Source: Gnetum montanum (taxonomy: Eukaryota; Streptophyta; Gnetopsida; Gnetales; Gnetaceae). Taken from it: DNA of 64,000 nucleotides. Both the position numbers and the translations under genes were made by a program. A model generated the notes under the pieces. It made no database searches and was not told where the DNA came from. It saw only the letters and a program-made list of their open reading frames with translations. Below, piece after piece: positions 32,932 to 45,138 of the stretch (position 1 is the first letter of the stretch; each line of letters starts with the position of its first letter). The stretch covers positions 523,451-587,450 of the forward strand of contig MNCI01009519.1 of the NCBI GenBank assembly GCA_015680685.1. Reading direction: 5' to 3'.

Positions 32932-35900
32932 AAGAAAGTTTTTAAATTAAACCCTTGTGCATTCATGGGGAATGTGAATAGGGGAGACCATCATCCTAGA
33001 AAATTTTTATTTTAGATTTGGGCTAGATGTTTGCTTAGTGGGGAATTAATTCATGTTTTGATTAATGGGGGAGCCTAAAAAAATGTTATTTCTTCTAGGA
33101 CAATTGCTAGATTGGATTTGGTAACTAATCCTCATCCTAAACCTTATAAAGTGCATTGGTTATCTAGAGATTTCTTTCAAGAGATGTATGGAGTGTAGTT
33201 AGATCTAATAGAATTCGCGAATTAATTCCTATGATAGTTAAATAAGTGATGCATCAAATCTTACTTAATTCTTTCTTAATCCTTCTAGGATAGAGGGAAC
33301 ACATTTATGAACATCATGAAACAGGTTTTGGATTTGTGATTGTATCAATAGTTACTTCTAATTAAATGTTTAGGTTAAAATTCCTATAGGTGTGTTATGC
33401 TTGAAGGAGAAATTTTTCAATATGTTCAAGGGAGAATTGGATGGATTTTCACTAATGATGAATGTACAATCCCAAATTTATTTCATTCTTAGTGCTAAAA
33501 TTCCAAATGAGAGAGCTTACTAAATGACATTGAATCAATACGCTAAATTATAAAGGAAAGTAAAAGTTTTACTTTAAAATGGCTTCATGATGGAATCCAT
33601 TTCATCTTGAGCAGTTCTAGTAGTGCTAGATCTAAAGAAGAATAGTGATGAATGGTTGATATGCATTGATTCTAGAATAGTAAATAAGATAACAATAAGG
33701 TACATTCTTCTCATTGTAAGGATGGATGATATCCTTGATGTCCTTACCAATGTAAATATTTTTATCAAAATTGATTTGAAGAGTTGTTTCCATCAAATTA
33801 GAATGAATCTTGCTAATAAATAGAAGACAACTTTCAATACACTAGATGAATTATTTGAATGTTTATGATTTCATTTTAACTCATGAATGCATCTATTACA
33901 TTCATGAGGTTGATACATAATGTATTGAAGAACTTGATTGGTAAGTGTTGTATTATCTTTTTTGATAGTATTTTGATGTATAGCTCTAATAAGGAAGAGA
34001 ACTTGGATCACTTGCAAATGGTGTATCTTAAATTGGAGGATGCAAAATTGGTAATAAATGTAAAGAAAAGTCATTTCTTCAAGAGAAAAATCATATATTT
34101 AGGTCATGTGATTTTAAAAACCAAATTTAGATAGAATCTTCCAAGGTAAAGGCTATTATAGATTATCCAACTCTAAAGAATGTTGGAGAGGTAAGATCAT
34201 TCCTTGGTTTGGTAGATTTTTATAGATAGTCCATAAAAAACTTTTAGTGGTATTTCTTAGCCTATGATTTCATTGTTGAAGAAAAATAAATATTTCAACG
34301 AAAATAATAAAATGCAAGTGAGCTTTGACTTGTTGAAGGAAAATATTATCAATGAACTAGTCTTTACAATTCCATATATTCAGAAGCTTTTTCAAGTAGA
34401 GGTGGATGCAAGTAGACTTACTATTGGTGGGGTACTTTCATAAGATGGTAGGCCTATTACTTTCTTTTCTAAAAAATTGAATGAGTCAAGGAGAAATATA
34501 GCACATATGAGAAAGAGCTGTACATTATTACTCAAGAAATTAAGCATTGAAGGCATTACATAGTTTCCAAGAAGTTTACTTTGAGATAGATCACAAAGCA
34601 CTACCATTTTTAAATTTCCAAAAGAAGTTAAGTAAAAAGCATATCAAGTGGGTTGCATAGTTATAAGAGTTTAAGTTTGTGTTGAAACACAAAACTAAAA
34701 AAGCCAATGTGGTGACTTATGCATTATGCAAGGTGCATGTGGTTAATTTTAGCATATCTCATGTTCAAGGTATGGATGATTTTACTTATTTATAAGAGCA
34801 TGATGTTGATTTTGAACAAGTTTGGAGGAGCCTCAAAGAGCCATTGTTGACTAGGATAGACTAGTAGAGGAACTATTATATTCAACATGAATTGTTATTT
34901 AAGAATAGAAAGGTATGTGTTTCTAATTATGATTTTAGAAAAAATATTTTGTTTAAAAAAAATTGTAGTGGCATGTAGGTTACATGGGTAGGGGTAAAAC
35001 ATTAGAACTTGTGAGTAGATACTATTTTTAGCCTTTTATAACAATAGAATCTTGAAATTTTTAAAGAATTATTTGAGTTGTTAAAAATTCAAAGGATGTA
35101 AAGGAGTCAATGAATATTACATGTCTTTGCCAATTTCCAAGGGTTCATAAGAAAGTGTATCTATGAATTTTATGAGTGGTATTTCAAAAAGAAAAAGTGA
35201 AAATGATGCAATTTTTGTTATGGTAGATAGGTTCTCCAAGATGACACACTGCATTCTATACAAAAAGATGAGTGATGCTTCTCATATGGTAAATTCTTTT
35301 CAAGCATACTATAAAGTTGTATAGAATTCCTTTGAATATTGCTAGTAATAGAGACTTCAAATTTACTAGTCATTCTAGGAGGTCTCTTTGAGAAATTTTA
35401 GGAATAAAATTAAATTTTTCTAGTTCATATCATACATAATCTGATGGTCAAATAGACATGGTAAATGAATCCTTGATAAAAATATTAAGATGTTTGTGTG
35501 ATGGATAGCCAAATTGGTGAAAAACTTGTTGTGTCATGTTGAGTTTTCATATAATAATCCTTTTCATGTTACTATTGGATAAAGCTCATTTAACATGAAT
35601 TATGATTTTTGTCCTAAGATGGTAAACATTTTGAAGAGCTTTGATGGTGAAGATTAACTTAGTGCTAATTTTGTGCAAGTGATGAGGGTTTTCCATACAT
35701 AAGTCAAAGAAATTCTTGAGAAAAAGGCTGAAGAGAGAGTCCTCAAAAGGAATTATGGTAAAAAAAGGCTAAATTTTATTGTTGGTGACTTAGTTTGAGT
35801 GTACTTGAAGAAAAAGTGATTTAGAGGTGTTAACTTCTCCATGTTAAAGCCTAAGAAGATGCGACCTTTTAGAATTAAGGCCAAGATTAATGATAATTCT

Positions 35901-36190
35901 TTTGAAATGTATTTACCAAGTGATGTTGGTATGTCTTTTATATTTAATGTTTCAGATCTTGTGTACTACCATGGACCATTTGATGAGGAGACCATACAAC
36001 ATAGCATCAATGATTTGAAGGGGGCTATTGATCAATTCAAGCCTTCAATGAAGAGGAAGATAATTATACTCAAGTGGAGGAAAAATTTGAGCACTAAAAG
36101 GGTAAAGTGACATGAGTACTTGCCTCATTAAAAGGATTAATCTATAGATGATGCTATATGGATCCATAAGACCAAACTTCATGGGTAGGA
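32932..36190 (+). pseudogene. Element C pol remnant with chromodomain
   Basis: Continuation of the interrupted chromovirus. Protease is at about 33000-33180: R-C-L-L-S-G-E, then L-I-N-G-G-A where D-G-G-A or D-S-G-A is expected, so the catalytic Asp is changed to Asn by one transition. RT is at 33560-34130: C-I-D-S-R-x-V-N-K-I-T, then K-I-D-L-K-S-C-F-H-Q-I-R. Its catalytic box is F-F-D-S, with the second Asp lost. RNase H is at 34160-34760, with G-R-P-I-T-F-F-S near 34450. Integrase is at 34780-35830, with V-D-R-F-S-K-M near 35220. The integrase tail is an open run at 35841-36110 (K-I-N-D-N, F-N-V-S-D-L). A chromodomain follows at 36083-36185 (H-E-Y-L, D-D-A-I-W-I-H). Many stops. Confidence 0.88.
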
Positions 36191-36238
36191 GTTCACATTA
36201 ATTCCTATTTCCTTATTTACATGAGTTTACTTTTTAAA

Positions 36239-36250
36239 GGATGGGAAAGC
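36239..36250 (+). other. Polypurine tract of element C
   Basis: GGATGGGAAAGC immediately before the 3' LTR start. Element B has the same wording (GGATGGAAGAGT). Confidence 0.7.
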
Positions 36251-36433
36251 TAGTATAGGGATACCTCTTTCAATTTTCTTATTCTCTTCCCTATGTATGG
36301 GTTTTGTAGGTTTTGATCTCTATAGAGACATCTTGGTGATCAATAAGACATCTTGTCTAGGAGTTGGAACTTCACATAAGATGTCTTGAAATTCTTGGAG
36401 ATGTCTTTCTAGATTGGATATGTCTTAGAAAAG
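36251..36433 (+). repeat. Element C 3' LTR, first part
   Basis: Aligned with 24279-24450. It ends at AAAAG, the duplicated target of the next insertion, and resumes at 39314. Confidence 0.8.
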
Positions 36434-36609
36434 TGTTGGCACATTTGGCCATTCCATGAAACAGTAAGACTCCTGATTTGAAAACTAAAACTCATGGGTT
36501 CAATTTTGGTAAGCCTCTTGCTTCATTTTCAATAAATTACAAAAGTCAAGTCATGCTTCTAACCTTATGTATTCAAAGGTTGTTGGCATATCAAAGTTCA
36601 ATTGCCTGG

Positions 36610-37243
36610 TTGCTAGGAATCTGTGGTGAGGTTCTAAATCAAAGTTTGAATGAGATGATAGGATTATTATTGGGTGTGATTTTGGGGCAAAAACTGGATT
36701 TTGGATATTCCAAATATTAGCAAAAATCCGCTACCAGTTTGGTTACGATGGTGTAATCATTGGGGTTCATCTGCGCTTGTTGCATCCAGGGGAAAATGCC
36801 AAAACCCTCACTCACGCAGTTGTTAGGAACACAACAAACCATGGGATTCTGGGGATCAAGCTTTGCAGGATTAAGGTTCCTGGGCATGGGTCTATGGAAG
36901 GCATACCCAACAGCAAAATTATACCTGCAATCATCGCCATCCGAATGTGCTCTGGATGGCTACAGAAAATGCCCAAAATTGTTTCTAATTGTAGGCCTGT
37001 CACTTGCCCACATTCTGAATGCAGCCCTGTTCTCAGATTCTGCCAAAGATTTGGTGGGTTTAGCAATGGAATTGGAGAAATTAGGCGTGGCCCCAATTTT
37101 CCTGCTCTACGCCATGGCAGGAATAATTGCAGAATTGACGAGGATTCTTCTGCTACCTGCTGTTTTGGATTTGCATTCTCAGCAACGATGGTATCTGAGG
37201 CACCTCCGACGCCCAATATGAACCTTAGCTCAGGCAAATCTAT
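36610..37243 (+). other. GC-richer coding-like segment, unrecognised
   Basis: Markedly less AT-rich than its surroundings and open in two plus-strand frames. One frame gives 153 codons (36760-37221) with two hydrophobic stretches (around L-F-L-I-V-G-L-S-L-A and I-F-L-L-Y-A-M-A-G-I-I). The other is open from about 36610 through 37361. An opposite-strand run of 141 codons overlaps as well. I recognise none of them. Codon choice in the 36760 frame looks natural, but in a GC-richer segment long chance frames are common. It could be a second captured host fragment or the 5' part of the RRM-bearing gene. Confidence 0.35.
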
Positions 37244-37290
37244 GTGTGTGAAGCTCAGCCTGATCGACTGGGGTTTGAAGATGAAGGAAA

Positions 37291-37683
37291 CAGGAGATCG
37301 TAGATTATTTCTGATAGTTTGGTCCTCTGAAGTCGCTAGTGTTGATACGGAGCCACAATGATGCCGAGAAGAATGCTGGATTCTGCTTTGTGACGTACGG
37401 AGGGGCCAGTGCGGAGGAGTCAGCGATGAAGGCCATGGAATTGGATGGGGTGGAGTTCCAGGGGAGGGCCCTCACCATCAAGCTCGACAATGGTCGCAGG
37501 GGCAAAGCACTTGCCAAGCATAGGCAAGCATGGCTCGCTCAGGATGTGAAGGAAGAAGAAGAAGAGCAAGGAGGAGAGTCACAGGACACATACGCTACTG
37601 TTGAAGCAGTTACATTCGACGATGAAGAAGGAAGAAAAATCGAGCATGGTGTGGATGAGACAAGTTTAGCAGAGCAGCGGTAG
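37291..37683 (+). pseudogene. RRM fragment of a PPR4-like RNA-binding protein
   Basis: The frame begins at CAG (37291): Q-E-I-V-D-Y-F, two stops where R-Q is expected (TGA from CGA, TAG from CAG), then F-G-P-L-K-S-L-V-L-I-R-S-H. It continues with N-A-G-F-C-F-V-T-Y (RNP1) and A-M-E-L-D-G-V-E-F-Q-G-R-A-L-T-I-K-L-D-N-G-R-R. This is the C-terminal two thirds of an RNA recognition motif. The wording, including D-G-V-E-F-x-G-R and the D-x-G-R-R tail, is that of the RRM in plant PPR4 proteins, which act in chloroplast rps12 trans-splicing. An acidic linker follows (E-E-E-E-E near 37550) and after the stop a W-W-R-V-L run. No PPR repeats follow. Captured, non-functional fragment. Confidence 0.65.
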
Positions 37684-37949
37684 CAAAGCAACGATAGTAA
37701 AATGGAGGCCGAGCAATGGTGGAGGGTTTTGAAAATGTTTGAAGACAAATGGCAGAGAGTTACAAGTGGTGAAGTGCAGTTTCTTTTGGTCTACACACCT
37801 TACTACTGAGTACCAGAAAGGAGGGCATTCACTGCTACGCTCAATACAAGATGCACAAATATTACACACTCCATGATTACTATCCCTATTGCTATGATTC
37901 CAATAAAATATTTTATGATTTAAAAAGGAAAAGATAGTTATAAAATATT

Positions 37950-39308
37950 TTTGTAACATCCTATAAAAGGAGACATTTGGCTATTATTCCTATGGAAGTT
38001 GTAACCTCCTATGATAGTTACAACTATAATATTTATAATTAATTTTAATTTGGATTATCATGAAGACACTTGTCAACTGTATCCTTTTTTATCTCTTTTG
38101 TGGTTGCAACCACCCAAAATTGTTGTAACTTACCTAACTTGTTGGGCAAGTAACCTCCTAACTTTTTGGGCAAGTAATCTTCTAATTGGTTGGCCAAGTT
38201 ACTTGGGAGAGAAGTTAGTGAGATATTTTTGAATATGTAACTTCCCTACCTACCTTTGAACCCTATAAAAAGGCTTNNNNNNNNNNNNNNNNNNNNNNNN
38301 NNNNNNNNNNNNNNNNNNNNNNNNNNNNNNNNNNNNNNNNNNNNNNNNNNNNNNNNNNNNNNNNNNNNNNNNNNNNNNNNNNNNNNNNNNNNNNNNNNNN
38401 NNNNNNNNNNNNNNNNNNNNNNNNNNNNNNNNNNNNNNNNNNNNNNNNNNNNNNNNNNNNNNNNNNNNNNNNNNNNNNNNNNNNNNNNNNNNNNNNNNNN
38501 NNNNNNNNNNNNNNNNNNNNNNNNNNNNNNNNNNNNNNNNNNNNNNNNNNNNNNNNNNNNNNNNNNNNNNNNNNNNNNNNNNNNNNNNNNNNNNNNNNNN
38601 NNNNNNNNNNNNNNNNNNNNNNNNNNNNNNNNNNNNNNNNNNNNNNNNNNNNNNNNNNNNNNNNNNNNNNNNNNNNNNNNNNNNNNNNNNNNNNNNNNNN
38701 NNNNNNNNNNNNNNNNNNNNNNNNNNNNNNNNNNNNNNNNNNNNNNNNNNNNNNNNNNNNNNNNNNNNNNNNNNNNNNNNNNNNNNNNNNNNNNNNNNNN
38801 NNNNNNNNNNNNNNNNNNNNNNNNNNNNNNNNNNNNNNNNNNNNNNNNNNNNNNNNNNNNNNNNNNNNNNNNNNNNNNNNNNNNNNNNNNNNNNNNNNNN
38901 NNNNNNNNNNNNNNNNNNNNNNNNNNNNNNNNNNNNNNNNNNNNNNNNNNNNNNNNNNNNNNNNNNNNAGAGTTGTGCTCAAATGTTTTTGCAAAATTTT
39001 ATTTGTTACAAGTAGGTATTATAAGGACCACGTAGACTAGGCAGTTGAACAAAATAGGAAATTTTCAACAACTCACAGTACTTGGCAAAGTCGGCGGAAT
39101 CTCTTTAAAGTAAGTCATTTGTAGTTTACATACAATGCAATCATTATATTTCTCACAACCGCACGCCACAACAACACACACACATACTCACATTAACTAC
39201 TGAGTTTATTTGGAGGTATCTAGGCCTTGGTGTTGCCAAAGACCAGCAGGCACCTAAATCCTATTCGAGGACACTCGTTGGCGGTCACGTCCCAAATGGT
39301 CACCGACA
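37950..39308 (+). repeat. LTR-like right part of the insertion, with TATA box
   Basis: Non-coding sequence with repeated TTGGGCAAGTAACCT-like words (38130-38200), a TATA box (CTATAAAAAGG, 38262-38272) and, after the gap, a sequence ending in ACCGACA at the duplication. It reads as promoter plus leader of an LTR. The gap prevents confirmation. Confidence 0.45.
38277..38968. other. Assembly gap (692 Ns)
   Basis: Run of Ns starting just after a TATA box. Any reading frame across it is meaningless. Confidence 1.
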
Positions 39309-39313
39309 AAAAG

Positions 39314-40039
39314 ATGTATCCAAAAATTCTAGAACATCTTAGTGAGATATCTTAGCTAGAAAAAAACATCTCACCCATGAATAATATGTCTCTCCTAAAA
39401 GATGTGTTTATTAGTGAGACATCCCAGGAAGATCGAAGATGACTTATATGCCAAGGAAAGTTCCAAAATTATCCTTTCCATATTGGGAAACAACCAAGAG
39501 AAGATGGAAAAAGGTAGAAACATCATTGGATTTTCAAGTTAAGATTCAAAAATGTTTCTAAGTATTTAATTTTGTTCTATCAATAAATATAAACTATGTT
39601 TCATGTTTGCATCACTATGGAAAGATGAGATGTCATAAAATTTATGTATTGAGCTTGAGCAAGAGTATGTGAGAGCACATTAAGTGAGTTCATATGTGAT
39701 TATAACTTCAAGATCAATTGTATGATATGATGGCCTATGCATTCTTGGTCTTACTTGTGAATTGAGATCTCAGCCTTGGGTTCTGGGAGAGAATCTCCAT
39801 CAGTTATCTTGCATTAAGAATAGCCATTGTATAGTTTTAAAGCCTCAAGCTCTACAATATCATTTGAGTGTTTGTGAGGGTTTTTTTTTGGATGTTTGAT
39901 GGATTTTGAAACCCTAATGTAGTATATTTGATAATTGAAGATAGGTAGTTTTCTTGTTTTCTAGCATATAAATTGTCTTTTCATAATATCTAGATTCAGT
40001 GTGTTGAAGATTATTTTCTATTAGAGTAAACCTACTCCA
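39314..40039 (+). repeat. Element C 3' LTR, second part
   Basis: Aligned with about 24455-25157, including GTTGAAGAT...TTTTCTATTAGAGT near the end. It ends CTCCA, followed by the AATTT duplication at 40040-40044. Confidence 0.82.
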
Positions 40040-40044
40040 AATTT

Positions 40045-41135
40045 AAATCATAATTACTTCATTTTTAGATGATTTCAATTGTTTGTAACATAATAGGATA
40101 GATACCATTATTATATTCATATTGGAAATAGTCATAATCTTATCATTTCTTTTCTTTGAATTAGATACTTTTGTATCAATAATAGTTTTACCTTTTAGCT
40201 TTGATTAGTTCTTCTTCTTTAGCCCTTATTTGGATTTTACTACTTTTTCCTATTTATTTCTCTTCTTTATTATTTTTATATGATTAAAAAATTTTAATTT
40301 ATATCATCCCATATTTTTTGGTCTTTGTTTATATTTCTAAGATTAATATTTGAATTAGTAAAGTAGCTTGTTATACTGTCTTCTTTGTTGTATTCACCTC
40401 TTGAGGTTCATGGATTTATGCCTCTCTATTATTGAGGGATGGATCCTAATTATGCTTCCATATACATTCTATTCTCTAGAGCTCTACTTCCTCCCTAACT
40501 ACTTGATTTATAAGCTTTTGAATATAATGGTCTTCCAATTTTAATAATCGTACTTGAGAATAGACTCTAAGAATCTTATGTGTTTTGTTGCTATGTCCAT
40601 CTATGATATGATGAAGTCACCTCTTTGAGAAAAAATCATAGCTCAAAAATTTATGGAGCAATGTGTAATACTTACCCAAGGACACATCTAATGATTCATA
40701 GATTTATTGCTCTCACCCATGGATTTTTTTTCCTTAAATTGAATACCCTTCTATATGTGTAAGACTTTTCATTGAACACCTTCAACATTATGATTCATCT
40801 ATTAATTAAGATTGGTTCTAATGATTGGTAGTAACTCTGTTCTTCTTTGGTTTGGATGTAAGAAAATATCATTAATGTCTATCAATTATTTGCAATATTT
40901 TGTAGAGCACATGCATCTTGGAAGGCTTGCAGATGATTTTGTACATTAACATTATACCCTACCTCAAATCATGACATATCATTTATATCAAGACTTTTGA
41001 TGCAGCTTTCTCTAATATAAAGCATACATCATGTGGCTAAAAATGATTGGTTTCACTATTAGGCATGGTAATTTTTATTTTTAATTTTGACCAGCTCAAA
41101 TCATCATCATATTCTTGTTCTATTTTATCAAGTCC
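40045..41135. other. Anonymous AT-rich stretch
   Basis: No frame, motif or repeat edge that can be supported. Likely old retroelement debris. Confidence 0.4.
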
Positions 41136-41601
41136 TGATGTACAAATGGGTTGGTTCCCTAACTAAAAGTTGTAATTACTTTTATAAGCCCCTGTAATTA
41201 TGGGAATGTCTCTTAAGGATAATCTTTGAGGGTTTGACCTACGGTATTTATACACGCTAAATTAGAGTTCATATGAACATGGATATGTAGAGCTAATAAA
41301 GATAAGTAACACATATTATGTAAAGTGGAATAAGGAAGAACTTAATCATCCCTTCTAGTCTAGTCTAAGCCTAACCATGATAGTAGTGTTGGATTACATT
41401 TAGAAGATAGATGTTGAAGAAAGAAAACCTTAGTAAACCCTCAAAGCATGCCTTGTATATACTTAATATTTTCTAAATTTCCTTATTAATTCATTTCTTT
41501 CCATTTCCTTTTCAATTTTTCCTATTAAAGTCACTATGCATAATGTCAAATGTAATCTATATTTAATGTTTTTTATAACATCTAAAAATTAGGATGTCAC
41601 A
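41136..41601 (+). repeat. Solo LTR, same family as the 7646-9569 element, opposite orientation
   Basis: Aligns with the reverse complement of 8951-9569: the GGGTTTGACCTACGGTATTTAT block, the CCTAACCATGATAG block, the CATGCCTTG block, then ACTATGCATAATGTCAAATG, ending AGGATGTCACA at 41601. No internal element sequence adjoins it on either side. No clear target duplication could be read, so the left edge may be off by some bases. Confidence 0.7.
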
Positions 41602-44600
41602 TATTTTATTTTGATCCTATCTATCTATTTTTTTCATATTAGATTATATTTTATCTTTATTTTATCACTATTTTCTAAATTATCTGATAGGAAGAATTCA
41701 TTAAAGTTAGCATTCAACTTCACCTTCTCTTATGATATGTCCCCTTGTGTGCTTCCTCCTATGCTAGGGGCTTTATGTTTGTAGGGTCTTCTTAATTCAT
41801 GATCCCTTTCATCTTTACTAGTATGCATTTTTAGTGAGAATTATATGGTGATGTTTCATAGCTTTTCCTTATTAAATCTAAATGTAATGTACTTAGTGTC
41901 AAATGAAGTATACCTAGGGAAAATTGAGTATTTTTTTTTAGATTTTTGTGGACTTATCATGTATCTATGCACACTTCATCTCTAATGAAAGAGACTATTT
42001 ATCTTTCTAATACTAATGTTGTTATTCTTATTATTAATCTACATTATGTTGAAGAATATTAGACTAGTAAGATCTCATCACCTTCTTTTCAATGTGATAT
42101 CCTTCTTCTACATGATTTAACTAGGCCTTCATCATAATATCTTGTAGCATGGATGTATCTACTTTGTTAAGTTCTTAAGTAACATTATTTATATGGTCTC
42201 TCCATTGGATCTATTCAACCTAGTAGAAGATAAATATAAATTATATATAGAATGAATCATTATGAACATATGTGATTTAGACTTATTGGGATAACTGTCA
42301 TGTTTTTGAATCCATAGGATGGATTCTATCTTTACCATTTCTAAGTAGCTTGGAATTATCAAACATCTAAGAGGAATTCATATTAACAATTAATAGTATG
42401 TTTTATCAATTATATAATAATAATATAAGAAATATAAATCATTATTAATTAGGGTAATTATGTATAAACACAACTATTTTAAATATCTAGTTTCTTTACT
42501 AGTAATGGTATCAATGATGAGTATTAATCATGCCTAACACTTCACCATATGAGTCCATGAGTATTATAATATATCATGTTATAATCCATAGAAGTAATAG
42601 GTTATAAATCTTAGAGTAACATGGGGTTGATTACATGTTATTGCCTTTCTAGTTACATTTATAATGAACTCATGATGTATGGTTAAATATGGTAGAGGCA
42701 TACAATTAATGAGGTTAATTGGTTCATACTACTAAAAATAGAAAATTTCTAAACTAAAGCTAACTTATAATGAAAATAAAAGTAAAATTATAAAGATATG
42801 AGTATCTACTTTGTTAACCCATCATCATAATCCTAAATTTACATATTAATTATTGAGTATCCAAGCTAGTTCACTACTCGGTGTACAAAGTCAGCTAGCT
42901 ATTAGGAAACCAACTAGTAATAAATGTAAATGAAAACATTGTATCAATTAACTATTATTTTTGCAAATAAAATCAAAATGCAAGAAATGTAAATTTCTTC
43001 TAAGTCAAAGTGTTGTAATGTTAACAAATTAATCTTAATATTTAGTGTCATTCATAATTACATGTATAATAAGTCAAATAAAACTCTAGATAATTAACAT
43101 AAATACACAATATAGGCACTTATTACCTACTAAAATTCAAGAAATAAAACTACAAGAATTTCCATACTTCCAACTAAACTAACTAATTTTTACCCTTGCA
43201 ATACATACATTTATTGGCTATGATCAACATTGCATTGGCACATCTGCATGAATGCAAATAGAGTTGCATTGATACATTTGCAGTAAAGTAGATGCATTAA
43301 TGCATATGAATTAACCTAGTATTCAGAAACATGATTCATGAATTTCAAGAAAAGGACTATGTTAGCATGTCCTAGTGAAACATTGTCTTAGCTTTAAGCT
43401 TTTAGACATAGAATTTTTGAAATTTCATCAAATGTTTTAAATAAATTTTAGGATCATTTACCATGATTTAAATCCTAGTTGTACATTCAAGAGTAAAGAT
43501 TAAAGCTTAACATAATTTTTCTTTATACATAAATATTTTGTTATATGTAAAATAGGATATAATACTTTACTTTCATTATCTTAAGAATTAAAAAATAATA
43601 GAAATCATAAAATGATAAGTAATGATCATATAAAAAATAATAATGCCTTGATTTTGAAAAACAAATTTCTAATCCTGAAAATTTATTTAAAGTTAATAAT
43701 AGTTTGCATTAGGCTTTTCAAGCATTTTCTAAAAGGATGACAAATTTCGTTTTTCCTTTTAACTCCAAAGTTACATACAAGATTATTATAAAAAATACAT
43801 TTATTTATAAAAAATTCAATAGAAAATACAATTATCACTACACTTCTAGAAAAAAAAGAAAATGGAAGATATTTCAAAAATTCCTACCTTTTCAAAAATT
43901 TATATTTTTTATAGTATCTTATTCATCAAGGTCTTCCTATTAGTACTTTTCTTAAACATATGGAAGGTTTTTTCTCCCCAATGTCCTCTTGCTCAAAGTG
44001 AAGATCCATCTTTTTATATTTTTTAGTGTCTTATTACACAACATGCTTAGAAATGGATATCCATAATTTGTAACTTTCAACTAAGCATTAATGTTTTCAT
44101 TCTTGGTGATTAATCTCCTCTGTCTTGCTCTCTCTCTCTCTCTCTCTAGTTTGCATTTAAAAGTATCTTTAGCTACTTATTCTTTATTTTATTTGAAAAA
44201 TTTGTGTGTAGTTATTTTCTAGATTTAAGACCATAACTATGATTTTTCTTTAGGAGTTAAATATTATATTCTCAAAGATATTGCTTTTTAGTTACATTTA
44301 TAAGTAAAAAAGATTCTACTAAAAGCTAAAAAATCAAATTTTATTTTATAGTATTATTTTCTTTTTATTTTGAAGGTTTAAGAATGGAAAGCTTTAGCTT
44401 TTGTCACTATTTGTTTATTATTTCTAATTGATACTTTCTTTTGCCTCTAGAGAGAGTTTTCTTCTTCTCTTTACAAGAAACCCTTAAGTAAGAAGAAAAA
44501 ATCTATAAGACACTTTTGAATAAGGACAAAGTTTGATCCTTTTCCTACCATAGAGAGGAAGATTTTTAGGATTAGTTATAATAATGAAAACCTAAAAAAG

Positions 44601-44867
44601 AATCTTGAAAATCATTGAACTTTTTCATTATACTCTTTCTTTGTTAATCTAATGTACTAAGAATGGATCTAATGTCTTTTAACAACTCTAATATTTTTTA
44701 GTTGATTTGATATTTCTCAAGAAAATTTAATTTTTTTAATGAATTTGATTTTTTTTCTGTGGATTTAAGTTTTCACTTTTTGATTTTTCTCTAATGGATT
44801 TGATTTCTTGAAAATTCCACAATATTACTTCAAATCTCTATTAAAAATATTAAAAAATTTTCTCTTT
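41602..44867. other. Anonymous AT-rich stretch with (TC)n
   Basis: No gene could be supported. A (TC)n microsatellite lies at 44128-44147. A TGCAT/ATGCA-rich patch lies at 43227-43313. Short open runs near 43683-43943 are AT-driven. Confidence 0.45.
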
Positions 44868-45138
44868 TATTGATGTTGAATTTAATGTTGATTCTCAAAA
44901 TGCAAATTTACAAGATGGTAAGAAAAAATTTGTGATGCCTTCTTCTTGTGATGTTAATGTAGCTATGACACCTAATTTTGTTCTTTCTAATGATGTTTAT
45001 GAGTCATTGGTTGCTAATCTTTCATCACAATATATGTTCATTCAAATTTTGGGTTATATACCTCAAAATTTAAGTTTCATTTTATATTTAAATGATATGA
45101 TGAAAAAAAAATATCCAAGTCCTATATTCTTAGTGTAA
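44868..45138 (+). other. Short open frame, unrecognised
   Basis: An open run of about 90 codons read from ATT at 44868, with a first Met at 44932 and a stop at 45136-45138. Contains the words S-S-C-D-V-N-V-A-M-T-P and L-V-A-N-L-S-S-Q-Y. It does not resemble a family I know. It may be a retroelement fragment or chance. Confidence 0.2.

Larger units (their letters stand above)
36434..39308 (+). mobile_element. TG...CA insertion in the LTR carrying host gene fragments, AAAAG target duplication
   Basis: The element C LTR is interrupted between two AAAAG copies (36429-36433 and 39309-39313). The insert starts TGTTGGCACATTTGG and ends ...CAAATGGTCACCGACA; the ends are imperfect inverted repeats. 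TG...CA ends with a 5-bp duplication are the signature of LTR-retroelement integration. The right part from about 37950 looks like an LTR: a purine tract at 37922-37937, an ACATTTGGC word echoing the left end, and a TATA box at 38262-38268. A matching left LTR is not present, so the copy is rearranged or only partly LTR-flanked. It holds gene-like, GC-richer sequence and a run of Ns. Confidence 0.65.
24279..40039 (+). mobile_element. Element C: chromovirus with two nested insertions, AATTT target duplication
   Basis: Plus-strand chromovirus. It has a 5' LTR (24279-25157), initiator-Met-type primer site (25163-25173), gag (about 25230-26358), protease-RT-RNase H-integrase-chromodomain (32932-36190), polypurine tract GGATGGGAAAGC (36239-36250) and a 3' LTR split in two (36251-36433 and 39314-40039). 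The host site AATTT is duplicated at 24274-24278 and 40040-40044. A copia element (26364-32926) and a TG...CA insertion (36434-39308) account for about 9.4 kb of the total length. Coding parts are full of stops, so it is dead. Confidence 0.88.

Noticed and set aside
38256-39035. Long open frames on both strands across the N run
   Set aside because: They exist only because Ns are translated as X; no real codons lie inside the gap.
36434-39308. Interpretation as a DNA transposon with inverted ends
   Set aside because: The ends match only loosely, and the duplication is 5 bp with TG...CA termini, which fits LTR-type integration better. A DNA transposon is not fully excluded.
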